Assembly (NCBI GenBank): GCA_964578885.1
Contig: CAZOEO010000018.1
Coordinates: forward strand, 3,387 to 67,386
Reading direction: 5' to 3'
From: CAZRHR01 sp964578885
GTDB taxonomy: Bacteria; Bacteroidota; Bacteroidia; CAIKAF01
Length of the DNA stretch: 64,000 nt
Shown: positions 44,438-53,902 of the stretch, piece by piece
Layout: each line of letters begins with the position of its first letter
Numbering within the stretch: the first letter of the stretch is position 1
The notes under the pieces: generated by a model
What the model was told of the DNA's origin: nothing
The model's database searches: none
What the model saw: only the letters and a program-made list of their open reading frames with translations
Translations under genes and position numbers: made by a program

Positions 44438-45046
44438 ATGGCATTTTCAGATCCCTCTGTACCCAAGCCCGGTCAACTTTCCCTCTGCCAGTTTGGGTCC
44501 ATGAGCTATTTAAAGGATGAAAAACGATTTGATCCCTTACATTCACCCGGAGGGAAAGCTTTAGCCCATTGGGCAGAAGAACACCTGAAACCCAACCTCA
44601 ACATTTTGGAAGTGGGTTGCGGTTCCGGCAGCTTATCCTGTTATTTAGCGATGCTAGGTGCTGAAGTCACAGGACTGGATATAGATCCGGTGGCCGTCCA
44701 AATCGCACTTCAAAATCGTGACCTCACAGGGGTAAAAGTTCAGTTTAAAGTTTCGAATATTTTTTCCGCACTTCGACGGGAGAAATATGATTTTATTTTA
44801 TTCCACCCACCTATCAAACGCGGATTTCCGGAAAACATACCATCTTACAGAAACTTGGCAGGCCCCAATTTTGAATATTTTTCAATTTTTTGGAGAAGAG
44901 TGAACCATCACCTTGTAGGACCCAAATTGGTGGCTTCCTCCGTGCAGGTTCCGAGAGTTACGCTGGCCATGGCAGAAGAAGCGGGCTGGGATTTGCTAAC
45001 TACTGGTCCACCGGCTTGGTTTACCAAACGAATTTTAAAACCGTGA
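44438..45046 (+). CDS. Class I SAM-dependent methyltransferase
   Basis: 202 residues from the ATG at 44438. The SAM-binding glycine loop is NILEVGCGSGSLSCYLA, the acidic end of strand 2 is VTGLDIDPVAV, and motif IV is FILFHPPIKRG, resembling the NPPY/NPPF of RsmC/PrmB-type N-methyltransferases but with HPPI. The short length with no additional domain fits a small RlmG/RsmC/UbiE-like enzyme. Substrate unknown. Divergent from the GNAT gene, with the start regions overlapping or nearly so, so the two may share a control region. Confidence 0.8.
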   Translation: MAFSDPSVPKPGQLSLCQFGSMSYLKDEKRFDPLHSPGGKALAHWAEEHLKPNLNILEVGCGSGSLSCYLAMLGAEVTGLDIDPVAVQIALQNRDLTGVKVQFKVSNIFSALRREKYDFILFHPPIKRGFPENIPSYRNLAGPNFEYFSIFWRRVNHHLVGPKLVASSVQVPRVTLAMAEEAGWDLLTTGPPAWFTKRILKP

Positions 45047-45067
45047 AAAAACGTTTATCTTAACTCA

Positions 45068-45891
45068 ATGAAAAGACTGTGCCACCAGATGTATTGGATG
45101 CTTTTGCTGAGCATTTTGATTGGCCAGGGCTGCGGTAAAGGGGAAAAAGGCTGCACAGACCCCAATAGCTTAAGATTTCAACCAGAAGCCATAGAAGATG
45201 ACGGAAGTTGTAGATATCCGGAAAGAGGAAGAACTCCACTTTTCCTCTTTTTCTCCCAAACATCCAATACCACCTCCGGCAGCTTCGCTTTTCCCATATT
45301 CAACACCCTAAGCACAGAGTTTGGCACACAATGGTTTCCCATAATGGTTTATCCACAAGCGGGCGATCCCCTGTTTACCGGTGCGGCAGTAAGTCTTCAA
45401 TCCGCCATGCAAACCAATCTACTACCTGGTTTTTCATTGGGGAATCAAAAAAATTTATTTTCAGAACAAGCCATTCGTGATGCATGGAACATCGAAAGAC
45501 AAGAAGAAGCCGTGGCGTCTGCCGACGGACGCTTCTTTACCATTAGTGAAGACAGTTTGGAGGTAGAGCTGAACGGTATTTTCATGAACCCGGCCAAGGA
45601 CAATATTTTGCAAATATTCTTCTTGTGGAAAAAAATGTACCGCAGCCACAGGCCGGCATTCCCAATCCAGGTTTTGTACACCCATATGTCCTACGATCTT
45701 CCGGTGCCGTTGGAGGGCTTGGATATCAAGTAGCGAATGGAAGTATTTCTGCAGGCTACAGCTTTCGAAGGAAATTTAAAATACCCATCCAACCCGGTTG
45801 GTCCATTGGCAATGTAACGGCTTGCACCGTCATTTGGAATATCCTGGATGGGAATACCAGCTTTGTAAATGCTCGTATTATCCTTCCATAA
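45068..45891 (+). pseudogene. Omp28-like lipoprotein gene with a -1 frameshift at a run of A
   Basis: The first frame (45068-45733) encodes a lipoprotein signal (LLSILIGQGC), a Bacteroidota motif GCTDPNSLRF ... DDGSCRYPE, and a body that loses family likeness after residue 188. The -1 frame continues the likeness: QAGIPNPGFVHPYVLRSS, then GWSIGNVTACTVIWN and FVNARIILP, ending at 45891. That is the pattern of Omp28-type proteins (xHxxVLR then a W..x..VxxVxN strand). The switch can be placed at the seven A of 45629-45635: with one extra A the two frames join without a gap. It may be a real mutation, a homopolymer sequencing error, or programmed slippage. Function of Omp28 proteins is not established. 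Confidence 0.7.
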
Positions 45892-45965
45892 AACAAATTA
45901 AATCAAATGAAAATTCCTTTTATAAAGGATTAAAGCCATATTTGCTAAAATAAAAAAATAAGCAA

Positions 45966-46433
45966 ATGAAAAAATGGACATTGACATTAAGTCTGTTGTG
46001 CACGACAACATGGTTTGCATTCGCACAAACTTTTGAGTACAAAATTGTAACTTCTATTGAGTCTATTGTTCCGATGGGACTTGGTCGGAGCCGGATTATT
46101 GAACAAGATCAGGCAGTAGATGTAGCAGCGTATACGACCACCAGATCAGATGGAAAGGATAGCGACCAGGGTCGTGTAGATCGTGGTGATTTAAAAATTG
46201 ACCGATTCAAAGAAACCAAACTTCTTAACTTTTACAGTGGCGTAGGGATTAACTTCCAAAATATCGCCAGCAACGACGCACTGATGTCTGCAAAAATCAA
46301 TGAAATGATTTCCCAAGGCTGGGAATTGGCATTTGTGGTAAGTGGCGTGGAAAGTAAAGGCAGTAAAGATGATTCAGAGGGGATTTTTATTACCCGCTAC
46401 ATTTTCAGAAAGGCAGTTACTGCAAAACGATAA
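45966..46433 (+). CDS. Exported DUF4177-like small protein
   Basis: 155 residues with a signal peptide (LTLSLLCTTTWFAFAQ). The mature part opens with FEYKIVTSIESIV and closes with INEMISQGWELAFVVSGVES and FITRYIFRKA. This is the DUF4177 arrangement (xYKVV at the start, LNxxGxxGWELV later, then a final Y.F.R strand) with an extra segment of about 45 polar residues between. The domain is small and of unknown function. A weak CATATTTG promoter-like site lies 22 bp before the ATG and a strong terminator follows, so the gene is its own transcription unit. Confidence 0.7.
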   Translation: MKKWTLTLSLLCTTTWFAFAQTFEYKIVTSIESIVPMGLGRSRIIEQDQAVDVAAYTTTRSDGKDSDQGRVDRGDLKIDRFKETKLLNFYSGVGINFQNIASNDALMSAKINEMISQGWELAFVVSGVESKGSKDDSEGIFITRYIFRKAVTAKR

Positions 46434-46452
46434 ATAATCTCTTTGAAGTAAT

Positions 46453-46490
46453 AAAAGGCTCATCTATATTAGTTAGATGAGCCTTTTTTT
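46453..46490 (+). terminator. Rho-independent terminator of the DUF4177-like gene
   Basis: AAAAGGCTCATCTA (46453-46466) and TAGATGAGCCTTTT (46474-46487) are perfect complements with a seven-base loop, followed by a T run to 46490. Being A- and T-flanked it could work in both directions. Confidence 0.92.
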
Positions 46491-47282
46491 GCCCTGAATA
46501 TTCGTATTCATCAATGTATTATACCCTGTTGTAAGTCAAACACAACCATTAACGCTACATCATTGCCAATTCCTCATTCGAAGCTAAAAACAATTAGCGG
46601 CTTTCAAAAAATGGACATCATATGCGGTAAGCTCCTCGTGATTGTAGAGATTTAAACGGAACATTCCTTATAAACCAAGAGACAGCCAAGCCATTCAAAA
46701 ACATAAGTGAGTTGAAGATTCATGCATTCAGCAAAATCATGATAGTGGGCAACAAAGACGCATCCTAACCGAAGCGGCCGGATGAGACCCCCCATGGGCT
46801 CGCAGTTTGCGAGCGCACATGGTTCCGATGCGACTTTCATTCTTTCGTTGGTTTCAATCTTATTTTTCCAACTTTCGTTTCTCTGTCGCATCTCCCTTCT
46901 TCATATTGGATACACTGCCAATGCATCCTGTTCTAGGCCCGTGATTCCCGCCCAATCATAGATATAAAGCGCGCTTCATATCCATCAAAGGGCACCACTA
47001 GAACCCCCAATGAATCCAGAAGTCCGTCGTTTGACTTTTTTCCAGATCCACCAACATACTTCACGCTTAAAGCCCGAAGTGTTCCTCGCCACCCCTATAC
47101 GTGACGAAGCAAGAACTATTTTTGGGTAAAGGAGGTGAAAAAATCACCGGTGATAGTCAAAGATACAATATACAAACCCCCTTTGTCAAGAGGGAAAGTT
47201 ACTTTTTTACACTTTTTGAAAAATCTGAACAAGATTCATTTTCTGAAAACACGTAAAAAAGAGACAAATACGATGATTGAAA
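46491..47282. other. Intergenic region without a convincing gene, with cryptic structure
   Basis: No reading frame here has a believable start, length and composition. It contains a 7-bp perfect hairpin, GCTCGCA (46798-46804) with TGCGAGC (46808-46814), in a GC-rich patch. On the minus strand between 47094 and 46934 a frame of about 53 codons is open with protein-like composition (internal VLVVPFDGYEARFISMIG) but starts after a stop and has only an internal GTG. A second minus frame over the same stretch is also open for about 37 codons. It may be a relic of a gene or a repeated element. Confidence 0.5.
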
Positions 47283-47313
47283 ACAAAAAACGCCTCCCGA
47301 AACGAGAGGCGTT
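47283..47313 (-). terminator. Rho-independent terminator of the polyketide synthase gene
   Basis: On the minus strand AACGCCTC (47313-47306) pairs with GAGGCGTT (47296-47289) around a nine-base loop and runs into TTTTTTGTTT. It lies 21 bases after the PKS stop. Confidence 0.88.
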
Positions 47314-47333
47314 GATGATCTAATGTAAACAAA

Positions 47334-50300
47334 TTAACCCTTCACTTCGGCAAGCAAAGCGTCAAGCTCTTCTTCACTCATGTCTTCGATTTCAGAAGCA
47401 AGAGCTCCGGTGGCCAATACTTTTTCTAGCAACATAGCAGCGAGCTGAATCACAGTTGGACCACTCAGCAACTCCATGGTGCTTACTTCTACACCAAAGC
47501 GTGCTTGAATAGCGCGACCAAGTTCCACTGCCATCAGTGAGTCGATACCCAAGAAGTTGATTCCACGAGATTTATCGACTTTCTCCACAGAAAGTTTCAG
47601 TACTTTGGCCAAGGCCTCGGCAGTCGCATTTTCCATATACACACGACGTTCTGGATCAGAAAGTACACCAAGCTCGGCAGCCAGTTCCACTAATGCGGCA
47701 TTCACGCCATCACCACTTGCCGCGGCACCCGCCAATTCGCGGAATCGGCTAGATTGTGCTGCACCTGAATTTACCTGCGCCCAGCGTGCCCAATCTACAT
47801 CGAACATACCCACTTGAGTCAAGTTGTTTTCCAGCACGGTTCCCAAAGCTTCAAGTGCTTGCTTGGTAGTAAAGCTGCGGATACCACCAGACTCCAAGAT
47901 AGCTGTAACATTCGCATCTCGGGCAGCCACACCGACTTCTCCAAGAACACCTAAGTTAATGGTAGTAGCGGCAAGACCTTTGGCACGACGATAATGCGCA
48001 AATCCATCCAAGAATGCATTGGCAGCCACATAGTTGGCTTGACCATTGTTTCCTATCAGAGCAGAAATTGAAGAGAAGCTCAAGAAAAAGTCAAGTGATA
48101 AGTGACGTGTGGCGGCATGTAGGTTCAATGCTCCTCCCACTTTAGCATTAAAACTAGTGACAAACCGGTCTCTATTCATGTCAATCAGGAAGCCATCATC
48201 TAATACCACCGCTCCATGAATAATGCCACGTAAAGGAGGGAAATTATTGGAAATATGATGAATGGCAGCCTCTACAGCAGAAGGTTGTGTAATATCCAGC
48301 GGAGCAGCCCAAACTTTGGTACCCATGCCTTCAATTTCCGCGATAGCTGTAATCGCTTCTTCGGTTTTGGCGCCGGAACGAGATGCTAATACTAATTGTT
48401 TTACACCTTTAGCGGCGAGCCATTTTCCGATTTGCAAGCCAAATCCACCCGTACCACCGGTAATCAAGTAGGTACCATCGGTTTCAATTTTCTTGCGATC
48501 ACGTACTTCTGGAACTTCTACCATTTGATTCTCAAAATTAAGAACCACTTTACCCATGTGCTTAGATTGGGCAAGGAAAGTAAAAGCTTCAACGGCTTCT
48601 CCAGCAGGGAAACTATATGTTTTCACAGCCTCGAATACCCCTTCCTCATAGTATCGCTCGATATCGCGTAGGATTGCCTGCACTTTTGGTGTGCGCTCAA
48701 TCATCAAACGGTCTACATCGATACCATGGAAGGTGATGTTGCGGTTAAAAGCAAACATCGGAAGACTATTATTCTCGGAAATATCTCTTTTCCCAATTTC
48801 CACGAAGCGGCCATAAGCAGCCAGCAGTTCAAAGGAAAGTGTCAGTGCTTCGCCGGCAATCGCGTTGAGCACCACATCTACGCCGTAACCATTTGTATCT
48901 TCCTTAATGGCTTTTACAAACTCAAGGCTGCGAGAATCATATACGTGTTGAATACCGAGACTGCGCAGGTACGCACGTTTTTCTTCAGAGCCTGCTGTAG
49001 CAAAAATTTCTGCCCCAACATGTTTGGCCCATTGAATAGCGGCTAAACCAACACCACCGGTTGCGTTATGAATCAGAATCTTCTCTCCTTTTTCAAGTTG
49101 AGCACGGTCTCTTAAACCATAAATAACGGTCATGTAAGGCACCACCATCAGGGCGTCTTCCCAAGCGATTTGTTTGGGTTTACGAAGATAGAAAGTGGGG
49201 GTAGCAGTCACATATGAACGCAAACAACCGGATTGTGCAGCAAGTACGATTTCGTCACCAGGTTTGAAGTCGGTGACTCCTTCGCCAACCCGCGTTACAA
49301 TACCACTGGCTTCCATACCAAAGGTACTCTCGAAATAAGTTCCATTGGTGGCTTTCAAAGATAGCTGACCAATTACTTTCAGCACGTCTTTCAGATTTAA
49401 GCAAGACGCTTTGGTCTGAATTTCAATTTCACCGGCTGCAGGAGCAACACGCTCTACTTGCACATAATTAAGTGAATCGATACGTCCTACCTGACCAATC
49501 TCAAGATTAACAGGAGTTTCAGTGCTTACTTTCTTTTTCGCAGCATGTTGATCTTCTAGCAGAGATAAGCGCTCCAACTCACGAACCATACGATTTCCAT
49601 GACGGTAGGCCACATCATCGTCTTTGGCTACACTGAGTGATTCTTTTACAAGAGCGGACGCATCCAAAGAGTCCATGTCGACCATTTTGGTCACCAGATT
49701 TGGATGTTCATTGGTAATCAGACGAGCCATTCCCCAGAAGGAAGTAGCCATTAATCCTTCACCAGTGTCACCATCTTCCAGTACCACGGCTTGCTGAGTG
49801 GCCATGGTCCAACGCACTTTTTCTTGTGGACGCTGGGTAGCAAAAGCTTTACCTAAATACACTACCGGCATGGCTACATCAATAGCGGCTTGATATCCAG
49901 CATCAGCTGAAGGCGCATCTAAAGACCAGAGATACAATACCTGATCGAAAGCTACAGGTGCATCTTTCAATAACTGATGAAAATCTTCTTCTTGATCAGG
50001 ACGCACCGTAAACATGACCTCATCGTTGCTGTATGCGTCACCGCGAAGCACCAATGTGGCAGCAATGCCTTGTTCAGATAACTTGGAAATGGCATCTGTC
50101 GTAAAGTCGCCTTCGTCACCAAAGACCAAACAGTTGTTTCCAGCATGTTGCCCTTCTGGAAGAGCCGCTTTTTTCCAAGTGTACTGGTAGAACCAGTTGT
50201 CCATTTCTTCAGCCGCAGATTCGCGGTTTCCGGAAATAGCCTGGCAAGTAATTCCTTCGAGAGAAACAAGGACTTCCCCTTGATCATCAAAAAGAATTAA

Positions 50301-53300
50301 ATCACCTTTAATGGTGGAATCTGTGCGGGAAGTAATCCGGCAATAGCTCCAGCATTCTGCACCCGGGCTGGTATAAAACACCACCTGGTCAATAGACACA
50401 GGCACAAAAGGATTTGGATTGCTGCTACCTTCTTCTACAATGGCAACCATGGTTTGGAAACCAGAGTCAAGAATGGTAGGATGCAGTAAGTAATTATCAG
50501 CGTTGCGCAACAAAGAATCATCTCCCTGAATACGAACCAACACTTCATTGTTTCCTTTCTGAATGTCTTTGATTCCCTGGAACCAAGGACCATAATGTAA
50601 ACCGCGATTCGCGAGGGTTACATATAAACCTGCGGCATCCATAGAAGTGGTACAACGCTTACGGATATCCTGATAATTCAAGGTAGGAATGGTCTTTCCA
50701 ACGGAATCCTTAAGCATGCGTCCAGTGGCATGAAGAGTCCATCCGGCTCCATCTTCACGGAAACGGCTGTAAACGGAATAGCTTCTGGTCGCAGGATTGT
50801 ACTGGGTATGGAACATCTGATTTTTCTTCTCGTCAACCACCAAAACTTGGTGGAATTCCAATCCCTGCAGGGTACAGGCCTGATTCAGATATGTTTTTTC
50901 ATGCAGTGCCAATCCAGCTTCTACATATGCCGCACCGGGAACCACAATCATGGATTCAATTTTGTGATCCTCCAGCCACGGGAAGAAGTAACGGTTAATT
51001 TCCACTTCCCAGGCAGGGAAAGGCATACGCATATTGTTGTTCAGGAACACATGACCAGCCACTCCGAATTTCTCCTCAACGGATCTTTCGGATTCTTGCC
51101 AGTAGCTATCGTGATCCCAAGCGTATGTAGGAATTTTCACAAAATGACCTCCTTGGGTAAACACATCCCAATTGACCTGGATACCAAGAGTATGTAAAAA
51201 TCCGAGAGAATTCATCATGCCGGACATCTCCGCTTCTGCACGACGTAAAGAAGGAATCACATATCCCTTTTTATCTGCAGCCGTAAGACATTCGTTGATA
51301 TTGGTACGCAACACAGGATGTGGTCCAACTTCAACAAAGATGTTGTAACCATCGTTCACCACGGTTTGTGCCGCTTTAGCAAAACGCACAGGTTGACGTA
51401 CGTTGTCCCACCAATATTCACAACCAAATTCTTCGCCAGTCATTAAAGTACCGGTCACGGTAGAATACAATGGAATGTCGGACTTCCGAGCTTTCACATT
51501 ACCCAGACTGCGGTACAATTCATCTTTCAAAGGATCCATTTGGTAAGAGTGATAAGCCACTTCTACCGTCAGCATTTTATTGAATATGTTCCGCTGAGTG
51601 CAGGCTTCGCTAATCTTATCGAGCGCCTGTCGTGTTCCAGCCAGGGTAACCCCGTTGAAAGAGTTGATGGCCGCTACAGATACTTCTGCGCCGACACCAA
51701 GTTCTTTAATCATAGCTTCAGCAGCCTCTTCGCCAACACCAATGGCCAACATGGTACCTTGTCCGGCAGTCATTTGCTGGCAGCGGCTACGGTGATAAGA
51801 CACCAATACAGCATCTTCTAAGCTAAGTGCGCCGGAAATGTAAGCAGCCGGCACTTCTCCTACAGAGTGACCCACTACCGCATCTGGCTGAATGCCCCAT
51901 GCCTTCCACAGGTCGACCAAAGCAGCCTGAATGAAGAAGTTGGCTGGCTGAGCCACACGGGTTTCGTTCATTTTGCTTTCAGCCTCCGGCTTCAGCATTT
52001 CTTCTAATAAAGACCAACCGGCATATTGTTGGAATAAAGCGTCGCAAGCATCAATTTTAGCTTTGAAAATTGGCTCGGTATGATAAAGCTCACGACCCAT
52101 TGCCCACCATTGTGGACCCATTCCGGTGAATACAAAAATCAGTTTACGAGGCTCAGAGGTTTGGTTCTGAACCATATACTCTAACAATTCACCTTGGGCA
52201 TAGGCTTCTAGCTTCTCAATTAATTCATTTCGGGAAGAAGCTACAATGGTTAAACGCTGGGTAAACTGAGAGCGTCTGTGTGCCAGCGTAAAAGCAAAGT
52301 CCGCTAGAGAAACCTGCGCATTATTTTGCAGGAATTGAGCATACGACTTACAAATACCTTTCAGGGAGTTTTCCGTTTTTGCCGCAATGGGGAAAAGGAA
52401 TTTCTCGCGCTGAACATCGGAGCCATTGGGCTGGAACTTCAGAAGGTGATCTTGTGGTGGTTCTTCAATCACCATGTGCCCATTGGTTCCACCATATCCA
52501 AATGAATTGATGGAAATCATGGCTTTTTTCCCTTCTGGATGCGGTTCTAGTTGGAGAGGAACTTTTAGGGAAAGGCTTTCAAAATTAATTTTAGGATTTG
52601 CCTTCTTAAAGTGAAGGTGCGGCGGAATCAGACGCTTGTTTACAGAAAGTGCGGCTTTGATTACTCCGGCAATACCGGCTCCGGCCTCCAAGTGACCAAT
52701 GTTGGTTTTTACTGACCCCACCCATACTTTGTCGCCGTTTTCACGACCTTCGGAAAGCACATTATTAAGTGCAGTTACCTCTACCGGGTCACCGGCTTTG
52801 GTTCCTGTACCATGCGCCTCCACATAAGTAATATCGGTGGCTTTAATGCCAGCCTGCGCATATACTTTGCGAATGAGGGCTTCTTGCGCATCGGGATTTG
52901 GAACGGTAATACCATTGGTCGCACCATCTTGGTTAGATCCGGAGGCACGAATACATGCGTACACATAATCACCATCTGCAATTGCCGCAGAAAGCGGTTT
53001 AAACACCACTACACCGGCTCCTTCTCCGCGCACATAGCCACCAGCATCTTCATCAAATGCTTTACAACGGCTATGCTTGGAAAGGAATTGCCCTTTGCTC
53101 ATGGCAATCGGATACTCCGGACGAAGCATAATATTTACACCGCCGGCAATGGCCATTTTAGATTCGCCAGTCCAAATGCTCATACAAGCATAGTGAGCGG
53201 CAACAAGGGCAGATGAACAAGCGGTATCAATAGACAAGGAAGGACCTCTCAGGTCAAATGCATACGAAATACGGTTCGACAACATGACCATGGTCGAACT

Positions 53301-53768
53301 GGTGGCTGTATGCGGACCAATTAAATCTCTGTTGAGAGAAGAAAGTTGCTGTAATTTATTGTCGAAACAGAAGCCGCCTACAAATACGCCGGTTTCTGAG
53401 CCGCGCATTTTTTCTTCCGTAAAACCTGCATCTTCGAAAGCTTCGAAAGTAGCTTCCAATAGAAGCCTTTGCTGTGGATCCAATACCGCAGCTTCCCTGG
53501 GCGACATGCCAAAGAACAACGGATCGAATTCATCGAGTTTTAACTTCAAAAATCCACCTTGGAATTGGTGGCTTTTCCCTGGACGATCAGTGTCGGGGTC
53601 ATAGAATCGGCGGTAGTCCCAGCGATCTTTTGGCACATCAACAATACAATCTGTTCCTTCAGCAAGAAGTTTCCAGAATTGTTCGGGGCTAGCTGCTCCC
53701 CCCGGAAAACGACAACCAATACCTACAATGGCAATTGGTTCGTGAAAAAGCGTATTTGAGTTTTCCAT
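47334..53768 (-). CDS. Highly reducing type I polyketide synthase (KS-AT-DH-psiKR-ER-KR-ACP)
   Basis: 2144 residues with every domain of a reducing module. KS: DTACSSALVA (Cys near 182), EAHGTGTKAGDP (near 318) and NIGHLEAGAG. AT: GMGPQWWAMG and GHSVGEVPAAY (near 633), with VAYHSYQM where malonyl enzymes have HAFH; malonyl use is predicted. DH: EDHKIESMIVVPGAAY (His near 933, the usual Gly replaced by Ser) and Asp in HPTILDSGFQ. A structural KR-like stretch covers about 1180-1420. ER: IHNATGGVGLAAIQWAK (near 1576). KR: LITGGTGGFGLQ (near 1773), VVLDDGFL and GNNGQANYVAANAFL. ACP: FLGIDSLMAVEL (Ser near 2077). There is no thioesterase. Length and order match mycocerosic-acid-synthase-like enzymes. 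Predicted product: a saturated or largely saturated acyl chain. Confidence 0.95.
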   Translation of the reverse strand: MENSNTLFHEPIAIVGIGCRFPGGAASPEQFWKLLAEGTDCIVDVPKDRWDYRRFYDPDTDRPGKSHQFQGGFLKLKLDEFDPLFFGMSPREAAVLDPQQRLLLEATFEAFEDAGFTEEKMRGSETGVFVGGFCFDNKLQQLSSLNRDLIGPHTATSSTMVMLSNRISYAFDLRGPSLSIDTACSSALVAAHYACMSIWTGESKMAIAGGVNIMLRPEYPIAMSKGQFLSKHSRCKAFDEDAGGYVRGEGAGVVVFKPLSAAIADGDYVYACIRASGSNQDGATNGITVPNPDAQEALIRKVYAQAGIKATDITYVEAHGTGTKAGDPVEVTALNNVLSEGRENGDKVWVGSVKTNIGHLEAGAGIAGVIKAALSVNKRLIPPHLHFKKANPKINFESLSLKVPLQLEPHPEGKKAMISINSFGYGGTNGHMVIEEPPQDHLLKFQPNGSDVQREKFLFPIAAKTENSLKGICKSYAQFLQNNAQVSLADFAFTLAHRRSQFTQRLTIVASSRNELIEKLEAYAQGELLEYMVQNQTSEPRKLIFVFTGMGPQWWAMGRELYHTEPIFKAKIDACDALFQQYAGWSLLEEMLKPEAESKMNETRVAQPANFFIQAALVDLWKAWGIQPDAVVGHSVGEVPAAYISGALSLEDAVLVSYHRSRCQQMTAGQGTMLAIGVGEEAAEAMIKELGVGAEVSVAAINSFNGVTLAGTRQALDKISEACTQRNIFNKMLTVEVAYHSYQMDPLKDELYRSLGNVKARKSDIPLYSTVTGTLMTGEEFGCEYWWDNVRQPVRFAKAAQTVVNDGYNIFVEVGPHPVLRTNINECLTAADKKGYVIPSLRRAEAEMSGMMNSLGFLHTLGIQVNWDVFTQGGHFVKIPTYAWDHDSYWQESERSVEEKFGVAGHVFLNNNMRMPFPAWEVEINRYFFPWLEDHKIESMIVVPGAAYVEAGLALHEKTYLNQACTLQGLEFHQVLVVDEKKNQMFHTQYNPATRSYSVYSRFREDGAGWTLHATGRMLKDSVGKTIPTLNYQDIRKRCTTSMDAAGLYVTLANRGLHYGPWFQGIKDIQKGNNEVLVRIQGDDSLLRNADNYLLHPTILDSGFQTMVAIVEEGSSNPNPFVPVSIDQVVFYTSPGAECWSYCRITSRTDSTIKGDLILFDDQGEVLVSLEGITCQAISGNRESAAEEMDNWFYQYTWKKAALPEGQHAGNNCLVFGDEGDFTTDAISKLSEQGIAATLVLRGDAYSNDEVMFTVRPDQEEDFHQLLKDAPVAFDQVLYLWSLDAPSADAGYQAAIDVAMPVVYLGKAFATQRPQEKVRWTMATQQAVVLEDGDTGEGLMATSFWGMARLITNEHPNLVTKMVDMDSLDASALVKESLSVAKDDDVAYRHGNRMVRELERLSLLEDQHAAKKKVSTETPVNLEIGQVGRIDSLNYVQVERVAPAAGEIEIQTKASCLNLKDVLKVIGQLSLKATNGTYFESTFGMEASGIVTRVGEGVTDFKPGDEIVLAAQSGCLRSYVTATPTFYLRKPKQIAWEDALMVVPYMTVIYGLRDRAQLEKGEKILIHNATGGVGLAAIQWAKHVGAEIFATAGSEEKRAYLRSLGIQHVYDSRSLEFVKAIKEDTNGYGVDVVLNAIAGEALTLSFELLAAYGRFVEIGKRDISENNSLPMFAFNRNITFHGIDVDRLMIERTPKVQAILRDIERYYEEGVFEAVKTYSFPAGEAVEAFTFLAQSKHMGKVVLNFENQMVEVPEVRDRKKIETDGTYLITGGTGGFGLQIGKWLAAKGVKQLVLASRSGAKTEEAITAIAEIEGMGTKVWAAPLDITQPSAVEAAIHHISNNFPPLRGIIHGAVVLDDGFLIDMNRDRFVTSFNAKVGGALNLHAATRHLSLDFFLSFSSISALIGNNGQANYVAANAFLDGFAHYRRAKGLAATTINLGVLGEVGVAARDANVTAILESGGIRSFTTKQALEALGTVLENNLTQVGMFDVDWARWAQVNSGAAQSSRFRELAGAAASGDGVNAALVELAAELGVLSDPERRVYMENATAEALAKVLKLSVEKVDKSRGINFLGIDSLMAVELGRAIQARFGVEVSTMELLSGPTVIQLAAMLLEKVLATGALASEIEDMSEEELDALLAEVKG

Positions 53769-53812
53769 ATATGCGCTTTAATGTATCTGTGCGGCTAAAC
53801 TGTTAAATTTTG

Positions 53813-53820
53813 CAAAGATA
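53813..53820 (-). promoter_or_regulatory. TAnnTTTG promoter element for the polyketide synthase
   Basis: Minus-strand TATCTTTG is an exact -7 match, 44 bases upstream of the PKS ATG at 53768. It lies back to back with the promoter of the divergent persulfide dioxygenase gene, 60 bases away. Confidence 0.6.
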
Positions 53821-53879
53821 CGTGGTTTTTTGTCAATGTTAAAGAAGGTGATGGATAGAAATTCACCCTAAGAAGACGG

Positions 53880-53887
53880 TATATTTG
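53880..53887 (+). promoter_or_regulatory. TAnnTTTG promoter element for the persulfide dioxygenase gene
   Basis: TATATTTG is an exact -7 match 15 bases before the ATG at 53903; it overlaps a TTG at 53885, which is therefore unlikely to be the start. Confidence 0.6.
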
Positions 53888-53902
53888 GGGAAAAGAACGA
53901 GA

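Noticed and set aside
46652..46891. 79-codon minus-strand frame in the gene desert
   Set aside because: No family likeness, no promoter, and it crosses a GC-rich hairpin; kept only as part of the intergenic description.
47135..47323. 62-codon plus-strand frame before the PKS terminator
   Set aside because: Lys-rich translation of A-rich DNA that runs through the terminator of the opposite gene.
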